Positions 1 through 12,091 of a stretch of DNA of 64,000 bases are shown in pieces; position 1 is the first letter of the stretch; each line of letters begins with the position of its first letter. The notes beneath the pieces were generated by a model. The model was not told the DNA's origin, made no database searches, and worked only from the letters and a program-made list of their open reading frames with translations. A program made the position numbers and the translations under genes. The DNA is from Heterodera schachtii. Lineage: Eukaryota; Nematoda; Chromadorea; Rhabditida; Heteroderidae. The stretch is from positions 518,332 through 582,331 of the forward strand of contig SIJG01000072.1 in NCBI GenBank assembly GCA_023374025.1. Reading direction: 5' to 3'.

Positions 1-130
1 GCAATTAGTAAAATTTGTCTTATTTCGAATGATGTCACAACAAACAGCAGAATATTGTCTCAATTCGAAAACACCAGCACAATTTTTCAGTCACGACAAT
101 GAAAAAATGAGAAAATTACCTAAATTAAAA
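1..130 (-). promoter_or_regulatory. Upstream flank of an F-box-like gene running off the left edge
   Basis: The start of the window resembles, in reverse complement, the region just upstream of the micro-exon start of other copies in this cluster: GCAATTAG, then TTCGAATGATGTCACA, then an AATTTTTC..GTCACGA stretch. The same order is seen leftward of the gene starting at 25098. The start codon itself would lie just left of position 1. I infer a leftward F-box-like gene outside the window; only its 5' flank is here. Confidence 0.35.
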
Positions 131-317
131 AATAGGAAATTAAATTTTGTCTACTCATTCACTAGCAATTACGGTAATGCACGGTCGTTTAAACAAATCG
201 AAACGAAACCGAAAACCGGCAAAAATTATTTTAATGAATTTTGATGTTTTTTTTTTTATAAGGAGATTCTGAAATTTTCTTATAAAATCTTAACCCTTTT
301 TAATTATCTATTTTTGC

Positions 318-690
318 CGATAGCAAATGTCAACGTTCTGTGCCCTTCCCTTTGTTCTTAAGTTTTGCCGATTTGACTGACCAAACATTCATCCAAAATT
401 CAAAAGATAAGTGCCGCCCCCCGACCTCCTCAAATTGTTGTAATAATAATTTGTCCATTTCTTTTGCCCTAGGCAAAGTTGGGTAATTTTTTTGCAGAAA
501 AAAACTCAAAAATCTGCGAAAAAGTATTTTCTGCCCCTCTGCTTTTGCATTCTGCGAAACTTTTATGTGATAAATGATCTCCAATGGCTTGGGAATTTAT
601 TTTTAATCTGTGACTAATACAAACGATGTGCACTAACTAAAATTGAAATTTAAGGCAAAATTAAAATGGAATCCGTCTAATTAAAAGAAA
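318..690 (+). repeat. Dispersed repeat, copy 1 (partner at 5757-6125)
   Basis: The stretch beginning AGCAAATGTCAACGTTCTGT and ending around AAAGAAAAAGTTGGCAA is repeated with the same order and few changes at 5757-6125. Shorter diverged pieces occur inverted near 15540-15700 and near 27590-27660. No coding potential is conserved between copies. The rest of 240-1387 shows nothing else I can name. Confidence 0.7.
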
Positions 691-1387
691 AAGTTGGCAA
701 TTGAAAGTAGGCATTTCAAAAGCGATAATAGCATCAAATACATAAATCTCAGTGTTCAGGAGTGATTCAAAATGTTCAGATTTCTCAAATAATTAATCTT
801 TTTTGCTGAGTTTGAGTTTGACGTTTGACCTGTCGGCAGACAATTGCCTTAATTAACTGAATTTTTAGCCGAATTGTCCCTTTCGGTAGAGGATTGTTTA
901 TTCACTTTCTGAAAACATTAATCCTCGGGCCCCATCTCAAGTTTGAATATTAATTATTATATGTATTCCTAAGGCATTTTTCAGAAATTTTGTAGCAAAA
1001 ATGCAGTAAAAACGAAAAATACACCCCTAAGCATCGACCCAAAATTTCAATTACGCCCCTAAGAAACGAAAAAATTAAAAAAAAAACTATATCATAAAAT
1101 TATTATTTATTTTCTTGAAAAATTGTAATTGTGCGGGCGAAATTGGTATAAAAAAAAAACTAAGTAGCCACTTTTGGAATTTTTGTGCTTAAAGACATTT
1201 GATTTTTCCAATTTTTAACACCTATTTTCTCCATATTTTGGGCGTTTTTAGCACTTGTTTTTTTCCCGATCCCGTTTTTTAAGAATGTAATTTTTGTCAA
1301 TTTTTGGCAGAATTCTTTATATGCATATCATGCCTGTTTTTGTTATTCATACAAAAAAAATATTTAGCAAAAATTAATTTTTATTTA

Positions 1388-3353
1388 ATGGCATCGCCAA
1401 TTGAAAAAAGAAGACAATATTTCATTGCCTTTGGAAAACAGCAGCAATCGCCCTGTCCCTCTATGCCATCATTTGGGGGACGAAAGAAAATGAAACAAAC
1501 TTTGAGGAAAATGTGAGACAATTTGGCAATTCAATGGCATTAATGAGTATCCACAGGAAAAGAATGGCACCACTAGGCCCAAAATTCATTTTTCTAAACC
1601 TCAGAGCCCTCTGATGATATACAGTTTAACTGTCTTTTTCACATTTTTAGCTGGGTATGCAACGATGTTTGGTTGGACATTTTTCCGTTTTTTGACCGTC
1701 CTCAACTCGGCCTCAAATTGGCACTTCTTTCGCCACGTTTCAATTCGCTGGTGGACAAACATTTCGATTGCAAAAGGGAATTGACAATTTGGAGACACAT
1801 CCTTATTGAAGAAGACATTGATGCAGAAATGCCTGTGTTCATCAACTTTGCCAATTCTGTTGGATTTCCATTGCCCGACCATTCGCTGCCCAACAAAATT
1901 CGCTTTAAGGACCTTCGGATTGAGTAATTCCAAATTTCTTTCACAAAGCAGTCATTTAGCATCCCCACTTTCAGGTACATTGATCACTCAGTTGTCTCAT
2001 TTTTCCACTCCAATAAACATATTTGGGACAGTGGCATCAAAATGGATTTGAGCATGTGCGCGGACGGGCCTTGGGATGTTTTTGCCCATGAAATTTGGCC
2101 CATTTTTGCGTCAAATATTCGCCATCTGCAATTTCCCGATGATTATCATTTCGTCAGATTGTTTCGTCGCATTTCGCCTACAATTCTCACCGGTCTCAAC
2201 ATTAGTACAATCAATTCCGGTCGCTTGGCACCCAACATTTTTGGTGATAATGGGCCAATTGCAACTGCTGAGAAAGCGTTGTCCAAATGGTTGCACACTC
2301 CGACCACCGACGGGCAGCCGAAGCGATTGTTTTGGGAAGACCATTTTGGATGGAGAACAAAAGAATGGGAACCTAAGTTGAGGAAGGTCGGCACATTTAT
2401 TTTGAAAAAATTTCGGGGAATATAAGTTGAGGAAGGTCGGCACTAGGGATTAGAGCTCGGCATTTTGAAAAAAGCCTGGACCTGGATTTCCTGGACAAAA
2501 ATCCAGGTCCAGGTCGAGCTCTACTAGGGATGATATTTTTAAGCTCTACAAAACACCAAAATAGGTAGGCTTTAGGCTCTAAAAAACCCCAAAACTCGGC
2601 TCCAAAAATGAAAAATAGGCTGGGTGTAAAATGACAAAATTTATTCAAAAAGTTAAAAAATTAGGGAAAACAGTATTGAGCTAAAAAAATTTTAAAATCA
2701 AAATTCTTGTCAAGAAATTTTTGAGAAAATTTTAATTAATTCAATTGATTCTTAACAAATTTTGGACAAAACGCCAAAATAGGTTAAAAAAAAACCCTTA
2801 AAATGGTTTTTTGTCGCAAAAAATTTGAATTTTTTTTCAGAAAGGGTGCCCACCATCTAAAGTATTACCTTCGAGTGTTTTTGGGTTAAATTTTCGTAAA
2901 CTTCCTATTAAAATTTCCCGCTGCGTTTGCTTTTGATTATTTGCTCATTTCACATTTGTTTAGGAATTTCTCAGTGCCACCACCACCAATTTTTCTGTCA
3001 ATTACTGTATTCGTTTTAAAACGCAAAATCCACCGCCAATTATGCCATTTGAATTGGTGAATGAACGGACCAACGAAAAGCTGACATTAGCACAAAAAAG
3101 CAGTGCTGGAAATTGTTGGCTGCTGAAGCGATGCCCAATTAGTGAAAAGGCGGCGGATCAATGGGAAGACGAAATTTTGGACGATTTGAATGAAGTGAGC
3201 ATTGATTTGAATGATCACAATTTTATTGGGTGAGCAACGACGGCATTTGCTGCTACTTTTGTCAAATCCAATGCAAATTGTGGCACTCAATTTAGGCCAT
3301 TGTCTCCTCCACCAGCAGCAGCAGAAGAAGATGAAGCGGGTCAAAGCAACTGA
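1388..3353 (+). CDS. F-box-like family protein, long N-terminal exon type (gene A)
   Basis: Five exons: 1388-1512, 1651-1923, 1975-2386, 2964-3229, 3296-3353. They join in frame with GT-AG borders to give 377 aa. Exon 1 is basic (MASPIEKRRQ...) and ends KMKQTLRKI. Exon 2 carries WVCNDVWLDIFPFFDRPQLG, which reads like the start of an F-box, and ends LPNKIRFKDLRIE. Exon 3 holds YIDHSVV, EIWPIFASNIRHL and SKWLHTPTTDGQPKRL. Exon 4 holds FELVNERTNEKLTLAQK and LLKRCPI. Exon 5 is a PLSPPPAAAEEDEAG tail. By family, the role would be a substrate adaptor of an SCF-type ubiquitin ligase or an effector derived from one; that is inference. Intron 3 (577 nt) contains a 73-bp inverted-repeat insertion. This is one of three copies here with no visible lesion. 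Confidence 0.7.
2451..2523. mobile_element. 73-bp hAT-type miniature element inside intron 3 of gene A
   Basis: The segment starts TAGAGCTCG and ends CGAGCTCTA, and is flanked on both sides by the 8-bp direct repeat CTAGGGAT (2443-2450 and 2524-2531). The interior is itself an inverted repeat (CCTGGACCTGGAT / ATCCAGGTCCAGG). An 8-bp target duplication with TAG-type ends fits the hAT superfamily. It has no coding capacity. Confidence 0.55.
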
Positions 3354-3611
3354 AAGGTCGGCGGGAGACAACGACACGACCAACCCGAAAGACATACACA
3401 TCATATGATTCCCTTAGGATATTCTCTAGTAGCCTATAAAATTTCAAAAAATTTAGTTATTAAATTTCTAAAATGATGTCCAAAAAGGTTCAAAAAACAG
3501 AAAATATTTACTTAACGCTTTTGAATGCAAAATTTTATTCTTTTGAGTTATGTAGCTAATGAATATTTTTAATTGTTAAAACCACCGAAAACAAATTTTT
3601 TATGTTATTAA

Positions 3612-4247
3612 TAGGGATCATTTTTTTATGTAAATACATGTTTTTTTCCTGGATTCTCCGTGCTCTAAATAGTAGGAAAAACACTTTCTTTTTTGTGTTT
3701 GCGAACAAAAGTTGGGACTTTTATTTACATATTTTTACATATTTTGGGATTTTTCTACATATTACATATGTACATATTTTTATACATATTTTGGACTTTT
3801 TCGCATTTTTTCGTACATATTTTGCATTTTTTGAGAATTTTTAGGGAATTTTTTTATAAATACCCTCAAAAATATCCAAAATTTCGCAATTTTTTTCAAA
3901 AATTTTGAGAATTTATAGAAATTTTCTGCGAAAAGCAAAAAAATTTTTTTGAAAATGTGCCCCAAAAAATAGTTTTTTTTTTTCAAAAATGGAATACCAA
4001 AAATTAATTTTTAAATTACTAAAAGATAATTTTAAGCCTATTTAGGTCATTTTTATGGCAATTTGTGCCTATTTCACCCTTTAGAAAGAATTTTTTTCCC
4101 AAAAAATCACCATTTAAAAAATTTTATTTACATATTTTAGTACATATTTCTGGATTTTTGTACATATTTCATACATATTTCAGTGTTTTTTATACATATT
4201 TTATTTACATATTTCGCGATTTTTCTTACATAAATAAATGATCCCTA
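3612..4247. mobile_element. Non-autonomous hAT-like element with TACATATTT repeats
   Basis: The ends are TAGGGATCATTTTTTTATG and CATAAATAAATGATCCCTA, flanked by the 8-bp duplication GTTATTAA (3604-3611 and 4248-4255). The interior is T-rich with many degenerate TACATATTTT units on both flanks of an AT-rich core. No transposase is present. Apparent reading frames inside are low-complexity translations. Confidence 0.65.
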
Positions 4248-4612
4248 GTTATTAAAAATATTAAAAGCATCAAGCCGCCTAAACTGTTGATTTTCCAAAA
4301 TTCCCTTAAGTCATGAGAAATGTCCGATCATTTTGAACACACAACTGGTGGATGGGAATTGATTTTTGTTCTCTCTTTTTTTGAATCAACTTAAATAATT
4401 ATTTTGTCGATTTTTTTCCTTTGGTTTGCGAATTTTCATTCGAAATTCAACATAAATTTTCTAAAAATATTATTATTTGTTCGGATAAACAGAAGTTTGC
4501 ATCTGTTATATTTTTGTTGACATTCTTAAATTTATCGAATTTTTAATCGAAATTTGGCGAAAATTTCAAAACAAAAAATTTTATTTTTCAATACAGCATT
4601 TATTCAAATAAA

Positions 4613-4677
4613 TCTGGTCTAGTGGCTAAACCTTCTGATTCTCATTATTTTTCTCTTGGGGTCAATCCCCCAACTGA
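4613..4677 (+). pseudogene. tRNA-like remnant (tRNA-Glu-like)
   Basis: TGGTCTAGTGGCTAAA resembles the A box and D arm of a tRNA. CTGATTCTCATT resembles an anticodon arm with CTC. GGGGTCAATCCCC resembles a T arm/B box. The acceptor stem does not pair, so this is at best a decayed tRNA or the head of a tRNA-derived SINE. Confidence 0.28.
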
Positions 4678-4857
4678 ACAAAAAATATTTTATATTTTCT
4701 TTACATTATTTCTATTTAAATTAAATCAATAAAAAAATATTCCAACTGTTATTTTTTTTTTTAATTTTTAAACAGCCTAAAAACACAAAATTAACAAAAT
4801 ATTCGGTCATTTTTTGACAAATTCTGTTAACAAATCCCACTCAAAATTTCAAATTTT

Positions 4858-4887
4858 TCCGGCGGCGCATATCGACACCGCCGGACT
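4858..4887. repeat. GGCGG...CCGCC palindromic dispersed motif
   Basis: A GGCGGCGC..GACACCGCC palindrome follows an AT-rich lead containing AATTCTGTTAACAAATC. The same lead plus GC palindrome recurs near 12920-12950, 54312-54345, 54448-54478 and 57470-57500, with the central bases varying. It is a short dispersed repeat family of unknown nature. Confidence 0.5.
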
Positions 4888-5204
4888 AGGCAGTTTTAAC
4901 AAGATTGGTACTATTTAAACCCAATAAATTCAGAAAATGAGATTGTTTTGTCTAAATTCTAAAACCTGTTGCGCAGATTTTTATAATGAGGATTTTCCCG
5001 TGGATAAAATGTGTATCTCGCGGAACTTTTTAGAACTAAAAAAATTATCTCTAGCATATTTTGCCATTTTTTATATCTCCAATTCATTAACATACACATA
5101 TTTACGACTTTTATTCATAAAATACATTATTAGCACTGATGAATTATGACCAATCATTTCTCAATTAATTAATTCATTCATTTCATCTGCTGATTGATCA
5201 GTGA

Positions 5205-5356
5205 TCACTGTTGTTGTTCTGGCGGAGACAATGGCCTAAATTAAGCGCAATTTGAATTTTTTAAACAAAACAAAAATGCTTTTTTATTGCTTACCCAATG
5301 CAAATGACGTACGACAAATTAATGATGACATTGTTCAAAATGTCCCAATTTTTATC
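5205..5356 (-). pseudogene. Remnant of the 3' end of an F-box-like gene
   Basis: On the minus strand 5356-5295 reads as the end of exon 4 (D..LNNVIINL..CIG followed by a GT donor). 5235-5205 reads as the tail exon (PLSPPEQQQ-like, then a stop) behind a TTAATTTAG acceptor. No upstream exons are found, so only the last 60 or so codons of a copy survive. The tail is closest to that of the gene at 21827. Confidence 0.5.
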
Positions 5357-5756
5357 AAAAAAGGTACTTGTCAATTATATGCGTCCAGTTTTCAAAAAAA
5401 AATTTCTAAGAATAATCCGATTTAGGCATTTGTTTTGATCCAATTCGAAGCCCGAACCCGAATTCAAACAAAAAGTCATAATTCATTTTAAATAAAATTC
5501 AAATTTTATACACATATTTCAAAGATTTTTAAGATGTAAAATTGGCTATAATATTTCAATTTTATAAAAACAAATTTAAAAAACTAATATTGTATCATAC
5601 CTTAACAAGATTTCATTGTCACTTTCCACCGTCACGGCCAGCCTTTCGGCGCGCTCGTTTCGGCGCCAGCTCGTTTTTCCATGATAGCTTTTTTCTTTGG
5701 CAATCACTTAATTAAGAAAGATTTTAACCTTTTTTTTTTAATTATCAATTTTTTGT

Positions 5757-6125
5757 TGGCAGCAAATGTCAACGTTCTGTGCCCTTCCCTTTGTTCATCA
5801 ACCGATTTGACTGACCAAACAATCACTCAAATTCAAAAGATAAATGCCCCCCCCCTCCTCAAATTGTTGTACAATAATTTGTACATTTCTTTTGCCTTAG
5901 GCAAAGTTAGGTAATTTTTTATTGCAAAAAAATCGTCTCAAAATATGCGAAAAAGTATTTTCTGCCCCTCTGCTTTTGCATTCTGCGAAACTTTTATGTG
6001 ATAAATGATCTCCAATGGCTTGGGAATTTATTTTTAATCTGTGACTAATACAAACGATGTGCACTAACTAAAATTGAAATTTAAGACATAATTCAAATGG
6101 AATCCGTCAAATTTAAAGAAAAAGT
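5757..6125 (+). repeat. Dispersed repeat, copy 2 (partner at 318-690)
   Basis: This is collinear with 318-690, including GTGCCCTTCCCTTTGTTC and the GATCTCCAATGGCTTGGG segment. It differs by small indels in homopolymers. The flanks differ, so this is a dispersed copy rather than a tandem one. Confidence 0.7.
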
Positions 6126-6589
6126 TGGCAAGTGAAAGGATGAGAATTATTAATTTTTATGTAAGAACTCTCCCACATTATTAACACTTCTTTCAAAAGA
6201 AATCTTCTGAGTTTTTTACAAAAAATTAAAGGAAATGCCAAATTTAAGACCGAGTTGAGCATGGCATCCAAATTTTGGTTCATTCTCCTTTTTAAAGCAT
6301 AAAACCAAAATGGACAAAAGTAATCATTTCAAAGATAAAAGAACATTAAACCAATTCCATCCATCTGTGATTTAAAAAGATCAATCATTTCTCGAATAAT
6401 TCACTTCTTTTCCGCTGATCAATGAACAGCCCGTGGCTCAGAAGACCTAAGGGAATTTTGGAAAATTTGAAATTCAGGAACAGGAAATTTGGAAACTGGA
6501 CCAGGACCAGGGATGTAAGAAATTCTGACTCCCGAACTTAATGAATGATCCCGGGAAAACCCGGACCCAGGCAGGGGGCTCGGCTTCCC

Positions 6590-6638
6590 GACCTTTTCCT
6601 CGCATTGTCCCACTTCTTCCGATGGTGGAGACAATGGC
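6590..6638 (-). pseudogene. Tail-exon remnant of an F-box-like gene
   Basis: On the minus strand 6638-6600 reads GCCATTGTCTCCACCA..., the standard PLSPP tail exon, behind an AATTAG acceptor. Nothing upstream matches exon 4; a 129-bp inverted-repeat element at 6684-6812 lies there instead. I read it as a relic only. Confidence 0.42.
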
Positions 6639-6683
6639 CTAATTAAAGGAAACATTTTGAATTTGATGAAACAATTTAACAAT

Positions 6684-6812
6684 ATTTTCTCTTTTTATCC
6701 CGCCGTCCCCACTAATCCCGCCGTCCCCAATTATCCCCCCGTGTCTAATTATCCCCCCCCCCCTTTCTGAGGAGGTTGAAAAATAATCCCCGGGGGGATA
6801 AAAAGAGAAAAT
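6684..6812. mobile_element. Miniature inverted-repeat element, ATTATCCCCC family
   Basis: The ends ATTTTCTCTTTTTATCCC and GGGATAAAAAGAGAAAAT are inverted repeats. The interior has tandem AATTATCCCCCCGT-like units and the block GAGGAGGTTGAAAAATAATC. The same block and layout recur at 61465-61587, so this is a family rather than a chance palindrome. Confidence 0.6.
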
Positions 6813-7056
6813 AAGTTATATGTAGCACCCATTTCCCTGACCCATTTTCGATCAATATTATTAATTTTTCGCCTTGTCCTTTTATTTGTTTGAGTAAATA
6901 TAACCATGTCGGCGTAACACCGGCCCAGCAGATCCCGGCAATTTCAAAATTCTTGGCAGTTCGAGAAATTATACACTCACTTTGAAAAATTTATACCCAT
7001 ATTTCGCGATTTTTTGTCTTTATATTATTTTCTGTTTGGATAGAAATCATATTTCA

Positions 7057-8422
7057 ATGGCACCGCCGGCCGAAAAAAAGAAAAAACTTTCATCATCCAT
7101 CGTTGAAAATCAACAGCAATCGTCGGGTTCAATTGTGACAGCATTTGGAGGACAGAAGAAGAAAATGAATAATCGAACTTTGAGGAAAATGTGAGCCAAA
7201 TTTTTGCATTTGTACTGTTAAATTAATGTACATAATTTTAGCTGGATTTGCAGCGATGTTTGGATGGACATTCTCCCATTTTTTGGCCATGCCCAACTCG
7301 GCCTCAAATTGGCACTTCTTTCGCCCCGTTTCGATGTTTTAGTGGACAAACATTTTGACTGGAAAAAAGCGAATTGACAATTTGGAGAAAAATCATAATT
7401 CACAAAGACCGCTTCACAGCTGTGCGAAGCTTATCTATGTCTATCGCTGGTGTCAATTATGCTGTGCCATTTCCTTTGCGCAAAAATTCGCTGCCCAACA
7501 AAATTTGCTTTAAGGACATTTTGCTTTAGTAATCCTACATAATATAAAAAAACCATTTATACATTTTTTGTCATTTTTCAGCTACATTGACCATACCATC
7601 CTCGCTTTTCTTCGTGCCAATCAGCAATTTTTTGGCAAAGGCACCCATTTGGTTTTGTGTGTTCCATCTTTTATCAACATTGATGACCCGCTAATTTGGG
7701 ATGATTTTGTTCGTCAATTTTGGCCCATTTTTGCGCCAAATATTCGCCAGTTGGGCACTTTCTCTGACTTTCTTTTGGAAAATTTGCGTCGCTGCATTTC
7801 GCCGACATGTTCTCACGGATCATGACATTAGTGCCATCTTTTCCAGTTCTCTGTTGCCCGATCCAATTGCTGATGATGGACCAAATGCAACTGCTGGCCA
7901 AGTGTTGTCCAAATGGTTGCACACTCCGAGCAAAGATGGCCAGCCGAAGCGACTGAGTTGCCATAAATATGTGTATCCACCAAATGACGAGTGGTTCAAC
8001 AATTTCAAAGAGGTGTGGCCATATTTTCATTAAGCAACTGATTTTAATTGCCTTAAATTTTCATTTTACATTGTTTAGAAATTTCTCAATGCCACCACTT
8101 CTGTCCACTACAAAATTCAATTTATTGTTCGTCCACCGTCAACGCAAATTGTGCCTTTTGAATTGGTGAACGGACGAACCAACGAAAAGCTGACATTGAC
8201 CAATGCAAGCGAAGATAAATGGATTCAGCGATGGATAATGAAACGATGCCAAAATGGGGAGACGGCGGCGGTTCGATGGGAGTGGGATTACGAAATTTTG
8301 GGCGATTTGAACAGAGTCTTCATTAGTGTGGATGGTGTCAAGTGCATTGGGTGAGCAATAGAAAAGCATTTGATTTTGTTTAATAAGTCAAATTACGCTT
8401 AATTTAGGTATTGTCTCCGTAA
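7057..8422 (+). pseudogene. Frameshifted F-box-like gene, long N-terminal exon type (gene B)
   Basis: Exon 1 (7057-7190) is MAPPAEKKKK..., ending NNRTLRK. Exon 2 starts at 7242 with WICSDVWMDILPFFGHAQLG. A one-base insertion in an A run near 7365 breaks the frame before the expected SELTIW. Exon 3 (from about 7582 to 8012) keeps YIDHTILAFLRANQ and FWPIFAPNIR, but a second one-base insertion after CISPT (near 7815) shifts it again; the SKWLHTPSKDGQPKRL part is in another frame. Exon 4 is 8079-8350 (FELVNGRTNEKLTL...CIG). The tail exon also appears shifted. Two or three independent frameshifts make this a likely pseudogene, unless they are base-calling errors in homopolymers. Confidence 0.6.
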
Positions 8423-8696
8423 GGAGAGAAGCTGGACAAAGCATGGAAATGGGGGGAGCCTTCTGACAATGAGTGACGGTCAAAAGAACAAAAACAGTGA
8501 TCAGCTGCTGAAATGGACTAATTGGGAAATGGTCGATCATAATTTATCAATGATAAAACGTAATTTATGAAAACATAACAGATACATATAAGTGCAAAAC
8601 ATTGTATTTTTGTTGAGAAAATTTCCCAAAAAATGTCGAAAAAGTGAAAAAAAAAAGTGACAAAACGCCAAAATAGTGAATTTTCACTATTTTAGG

Positions 8697-8752
8697 GACC
8701 GGGTCGTTTCGGCGCCGACCATTCGGCGACCACGTTTCGGCGCCAAGCCAGA
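8697..8752. repeat. TTTCGGCGCC-rich inverted-repeat fragment
   Basis: Several copies of CGTTTCGGCGCC and a CATTCGGCG variant are packed into about 55 bp. A similar cluster is at 5640-5670, and a TTTGGGCGC version forms arms at 53955-54150. This is probably the end of a dispersed element; no gene is seen. Confidence 0.4.
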
Positions 8753-8759
8753 AATTTAA

Positions 8760-10008
8760 AAAATAAAAAAACACGCGAAAAGGAAGTGGTCGTTGATCAG
8801 TGATCACAAATCCGGGCTCAGACCAGCGCTTTTTCTGTCTTTTATATGAATTTAGAAAACAAATCAAAAACTGTCCCCAATTAAATTTTTTTTGGGAGTT
8901 TTGGCCATTTTTAAAAGATTTTTATCAAAATTTTACAAAATTGTTTGGAAACTTGGTGAGGAAGTCCTTGGAGGCGTTACATCCAATTTGTTAAATATAT
9001 TCACATATCAACTACAATAAAATAATCCCATGCTCTTATCTCATCTCTGTAGGGATTTTAATGAGGTACGTTTAGGCAAGTTTCAGCGGCACAAACAAAA
9101 GGAAAATTATTTTTGCTAATTGCCTATGTTTTTAATAGTTATTCAAATAACTAGCCATATTTTCATTAATTAGGAAAAAATGAAAATGATCAATAGAGTA
9201 AGGTTTAGAATTGACCAAAATTACCGGAAGAACTGGTCAAGGAAAGGATAAATAACGATCAGAGAAAAACAAGACGTAGTCATCGAAAAATGATCAGGCC
9301 ACAAAAGAATACCCAAAATTGGACGATTGACCAATTAATAAAATTAGACGATTTACTTAAGCCTAATGAATTTACTTGAAACTGTAAATTTTGATTCGCA
9401 CCTTTTGGCGCACAACGGCAACCCAACGAGAACCGTTTTAGTTTTCAAAATCGCTTTTTTCAAGCTCTAATAATAAAAAAAAACAAGTTGATCATTCCAA
9501 TAACAGTAAAAGAACAATTTTTATGAGCATGTCAATAATTCCATAATTCAAATTGGTCGATCACTTCTCAACAAATCAAAGTTAAATGTTAAAGCTAAAA
9601 GTGTGCCAAATATGATTTTAAAAAAGCTCAAATACAAATTTTGCAATGATTAAAACTCTCAAAAATGCTGCTTTCCATCCATCACTCTTCGCCATTTTTC
9701 TGTGCTTGTTGTGTCCCTCCCTCATTCGGTAAGTCCAACCACGTTACGATATGTTGTCACCAAAACTGTGGTTAAACAAACAAAAAAATAAATAAATTTA
9801 TTGTAAGCATAACTTCTATTGAATAATGCTATTCAAGACTCTCGAGGTCATACATAAAAGGGGGGGGGGGGGGAGGTCAACCAAATTCTTGCGAAGGGGT
9901 CCGGGACAATGCAAACCGACAATGTCCAAAAAATAAACTAAATTTTGCGATTTTTAGCAAACACTTTAAGAAAAAGTTAGGGATTTAAATGAATTTTTTA
10001 AGGAAATT
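8760..10008. other. No gene recognised
   Basis: The sequence is AT-rich without family exons or conserved frames. It contains a G homopolymer of about 14 at 9860-9875 and short AT runs. I cannot support any functional call here. Confidence 0.5.
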
Positions 10009-10432
10009 AGTTAAATTTAAAGAATTTTCCCTCTTTTCCCCTTCGCTCTTATCCCACCCCCCCCCCCCCCCCGCCACCTTTTTTAAACGGGCCCCCATTC
10101 GATGCGAAGGGGTCCCCCCTCCCCCAATCTCGTAAAACGTTTTTCATTGTTAACCAAACCTAACTTTCTTGGTATCATTTGATAGCCCTAAGAAGCCTCT
10201 ATTATCCTGCAAAATTGCGAAAAATTTCGTTAAAGTTCAAAAAAATTATACTTAAGGCTATCGAATGATACAAACAAAGTTGGATTTGGTTGGCAATGAA
10301 AAACGTTTTACGAGATTGGGGGAGGGGGGACCCCTTCGCATCGAATGGGGGCCGGTTTAAAAAAGGTGGCGGGGGGGGGGGGGGTGGGATAAGAGCGAAG
10401 GAGAAAAGAGGGAAAATTCTTTAAATTTAACT
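10009..10432. repeat. Fold-back element with long C and G homopolymers
   Basis: Two arms of about 170 bp (10009-10185 and 10258-10432) are reverse complements. Each holds CCCTCTTTTCCC.., a run of about 15 C (or G), GGGGTCCCCCCTCCCCC and AAAACGTTTTTCATTG. The spacer carries ATTTGATAGCCCTAAG-type sequence that recurs near 27010. It would fold into a hairpin. It is likely a fold-back or MITE-like element; I see no target-site duplication. Confidence 0.65.
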
Positions 10433-12091
10433 CTCAGGAAAAAGTGGGCGAATGAAACAGAATGGGAGAGGAAAGAAAGAGCTTTTAAAAGCAATGCGTC
10501 AATAAACGACCGTTTAATAAAATCGTAGAAATTAAAAAAAAAAAAATTAGTATAAAAGTGATTGCTCTTCATCGCCACATTCATTAATATTTTCTATATT
10601 TATTTGCTTCGTCTCTCTCTCCGACTTTTTCTCCCTGAAAATACCTTCAAAATATTAATTGAACGACCATGAATCCGCTATTTTCTATTCATTTCAGTCT
10701 ATTTGAACTGTTTTTGGCAATAAAGATGGATTTTGGTTAAAATTGAATCTTGGGCTTTGTTCGAATTAGGGTCCGGGTTTGAAATTGGTAGAAATGGATG
10801 TCATATTCGTGATTAGCGATCCCGAATACCCCTTGAAAAACTTTTATGACAAAATATATTTATTTTGAAATATTAAAAAAAATGTATTTTTTTTTTTACT
10901 CGGGTTCATTTGCTGAGATATTCCAAACTTATTTTTGTTCCCAACTGCTGAGGATTTGTTAATCCAAAAATGCCGTTGTGTGAGCAAAGAAAATGCCGAC
11001 TCCATTCACTTGCATGAGGGTATTTAACACTTAACCGGCTAAATTAATCCAAATGAATTGAAATGGATCAATAATCACCGGCATTTTTAATCTGCGAGAA
11101 GGGCACAAAATGTACCAAAAAGTTTTCAAAGAATTGAAGCTTAAATAGTTGGCAATTGGTAAAAACCCCAAAGAACTGCCTATACACAAAAATTAGTTTA
11201 AAAATTAAATTGCGTTCACTGCTAATAATCAGAAATTAAATAGGTAATTGTTTTCCCTCACTAATGATGAAAATGCGCTGGTATGAACCGATGGAATGGC
11301 AAATTGTGTAATTAACATGTTCATTAGCTTGGCAAAAGTCCAATTAGATGGACGGACATTTTAATTGCAGATTGAATTTTGAATTTTTTGGTTGTTTTTT
11401 TTAAATTCCATCAAATTCGTTTGGCAATTAATTAGTTTTATTTTTTTCGCTCGTTTTAATGAGCGTGTTTCTTACTGTGAAAGTTAAAATGATCAAATTA
11501 ATTCACACGAGAGCTAATAATTTGACCGATTAATTGTTTCACCCTTTGGATATAATAAAAATCAACAGAATTTTTTCGTTGTAAAGAACACAAAACTAGG
11601 AGATTTTGTACTGATGATTGGAAAGGCAAACATTTTAATTGGAAAAATAGAAATATTAATTAATCATTATTATCATTTTATTAGTTTATTTTAGAACGGA
11701 AAAAAAAGCCGACGATTACAAAAGAGGAAAAATCACAAAATGAAATTTTAAATCAATTAATAGTAATAATATTTTTAAATGCAATTTTCTTTTTCCTTTT
11801 GCTCATCCTTGCCTTTTTGGCCACAACATTTGTCCATTAAAAATCTTAGAGTTAAAATTTTTCTTTATTAAAAAAATTATAAATGTTTTTTTGCTGCCTT
11901 TTCCAATTTTTTGTGCCTTTTTTGTTCCATTTTTATGCCTTCTCTCACTTTTTTGTGCCTATTTAAAAATTTTGCTGCCTAAAAGTCCGCTCTCTAATCA
12001 TAATACAAAATGTTCGATCATTTCCCAATTAATTTATTCATTCCTTCTGCTGATCACTGTTTGTGTTGTTCTTTTGTCCGTCACTCATTTG
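10433..12091. other. Intergenic, no gene recognised
   Basis: AT-rich, with a T-rich stretch at 11880-11990 where GTGCCTTTTTT-type units recur (also seen near 54230-54290). The last part (12000-12090) resembles sequence 3' of other F-box-like copies (TCATTTCCCAATTAATTTATTC, CTGATCACTG). Nothing codes convincingly. Confidence 0.5.

Noticed and set aside
3602..3908. F/Y/I-rich frames
   Set aside because: They lie inside the TACATATTT-type MITE and are low complexity.
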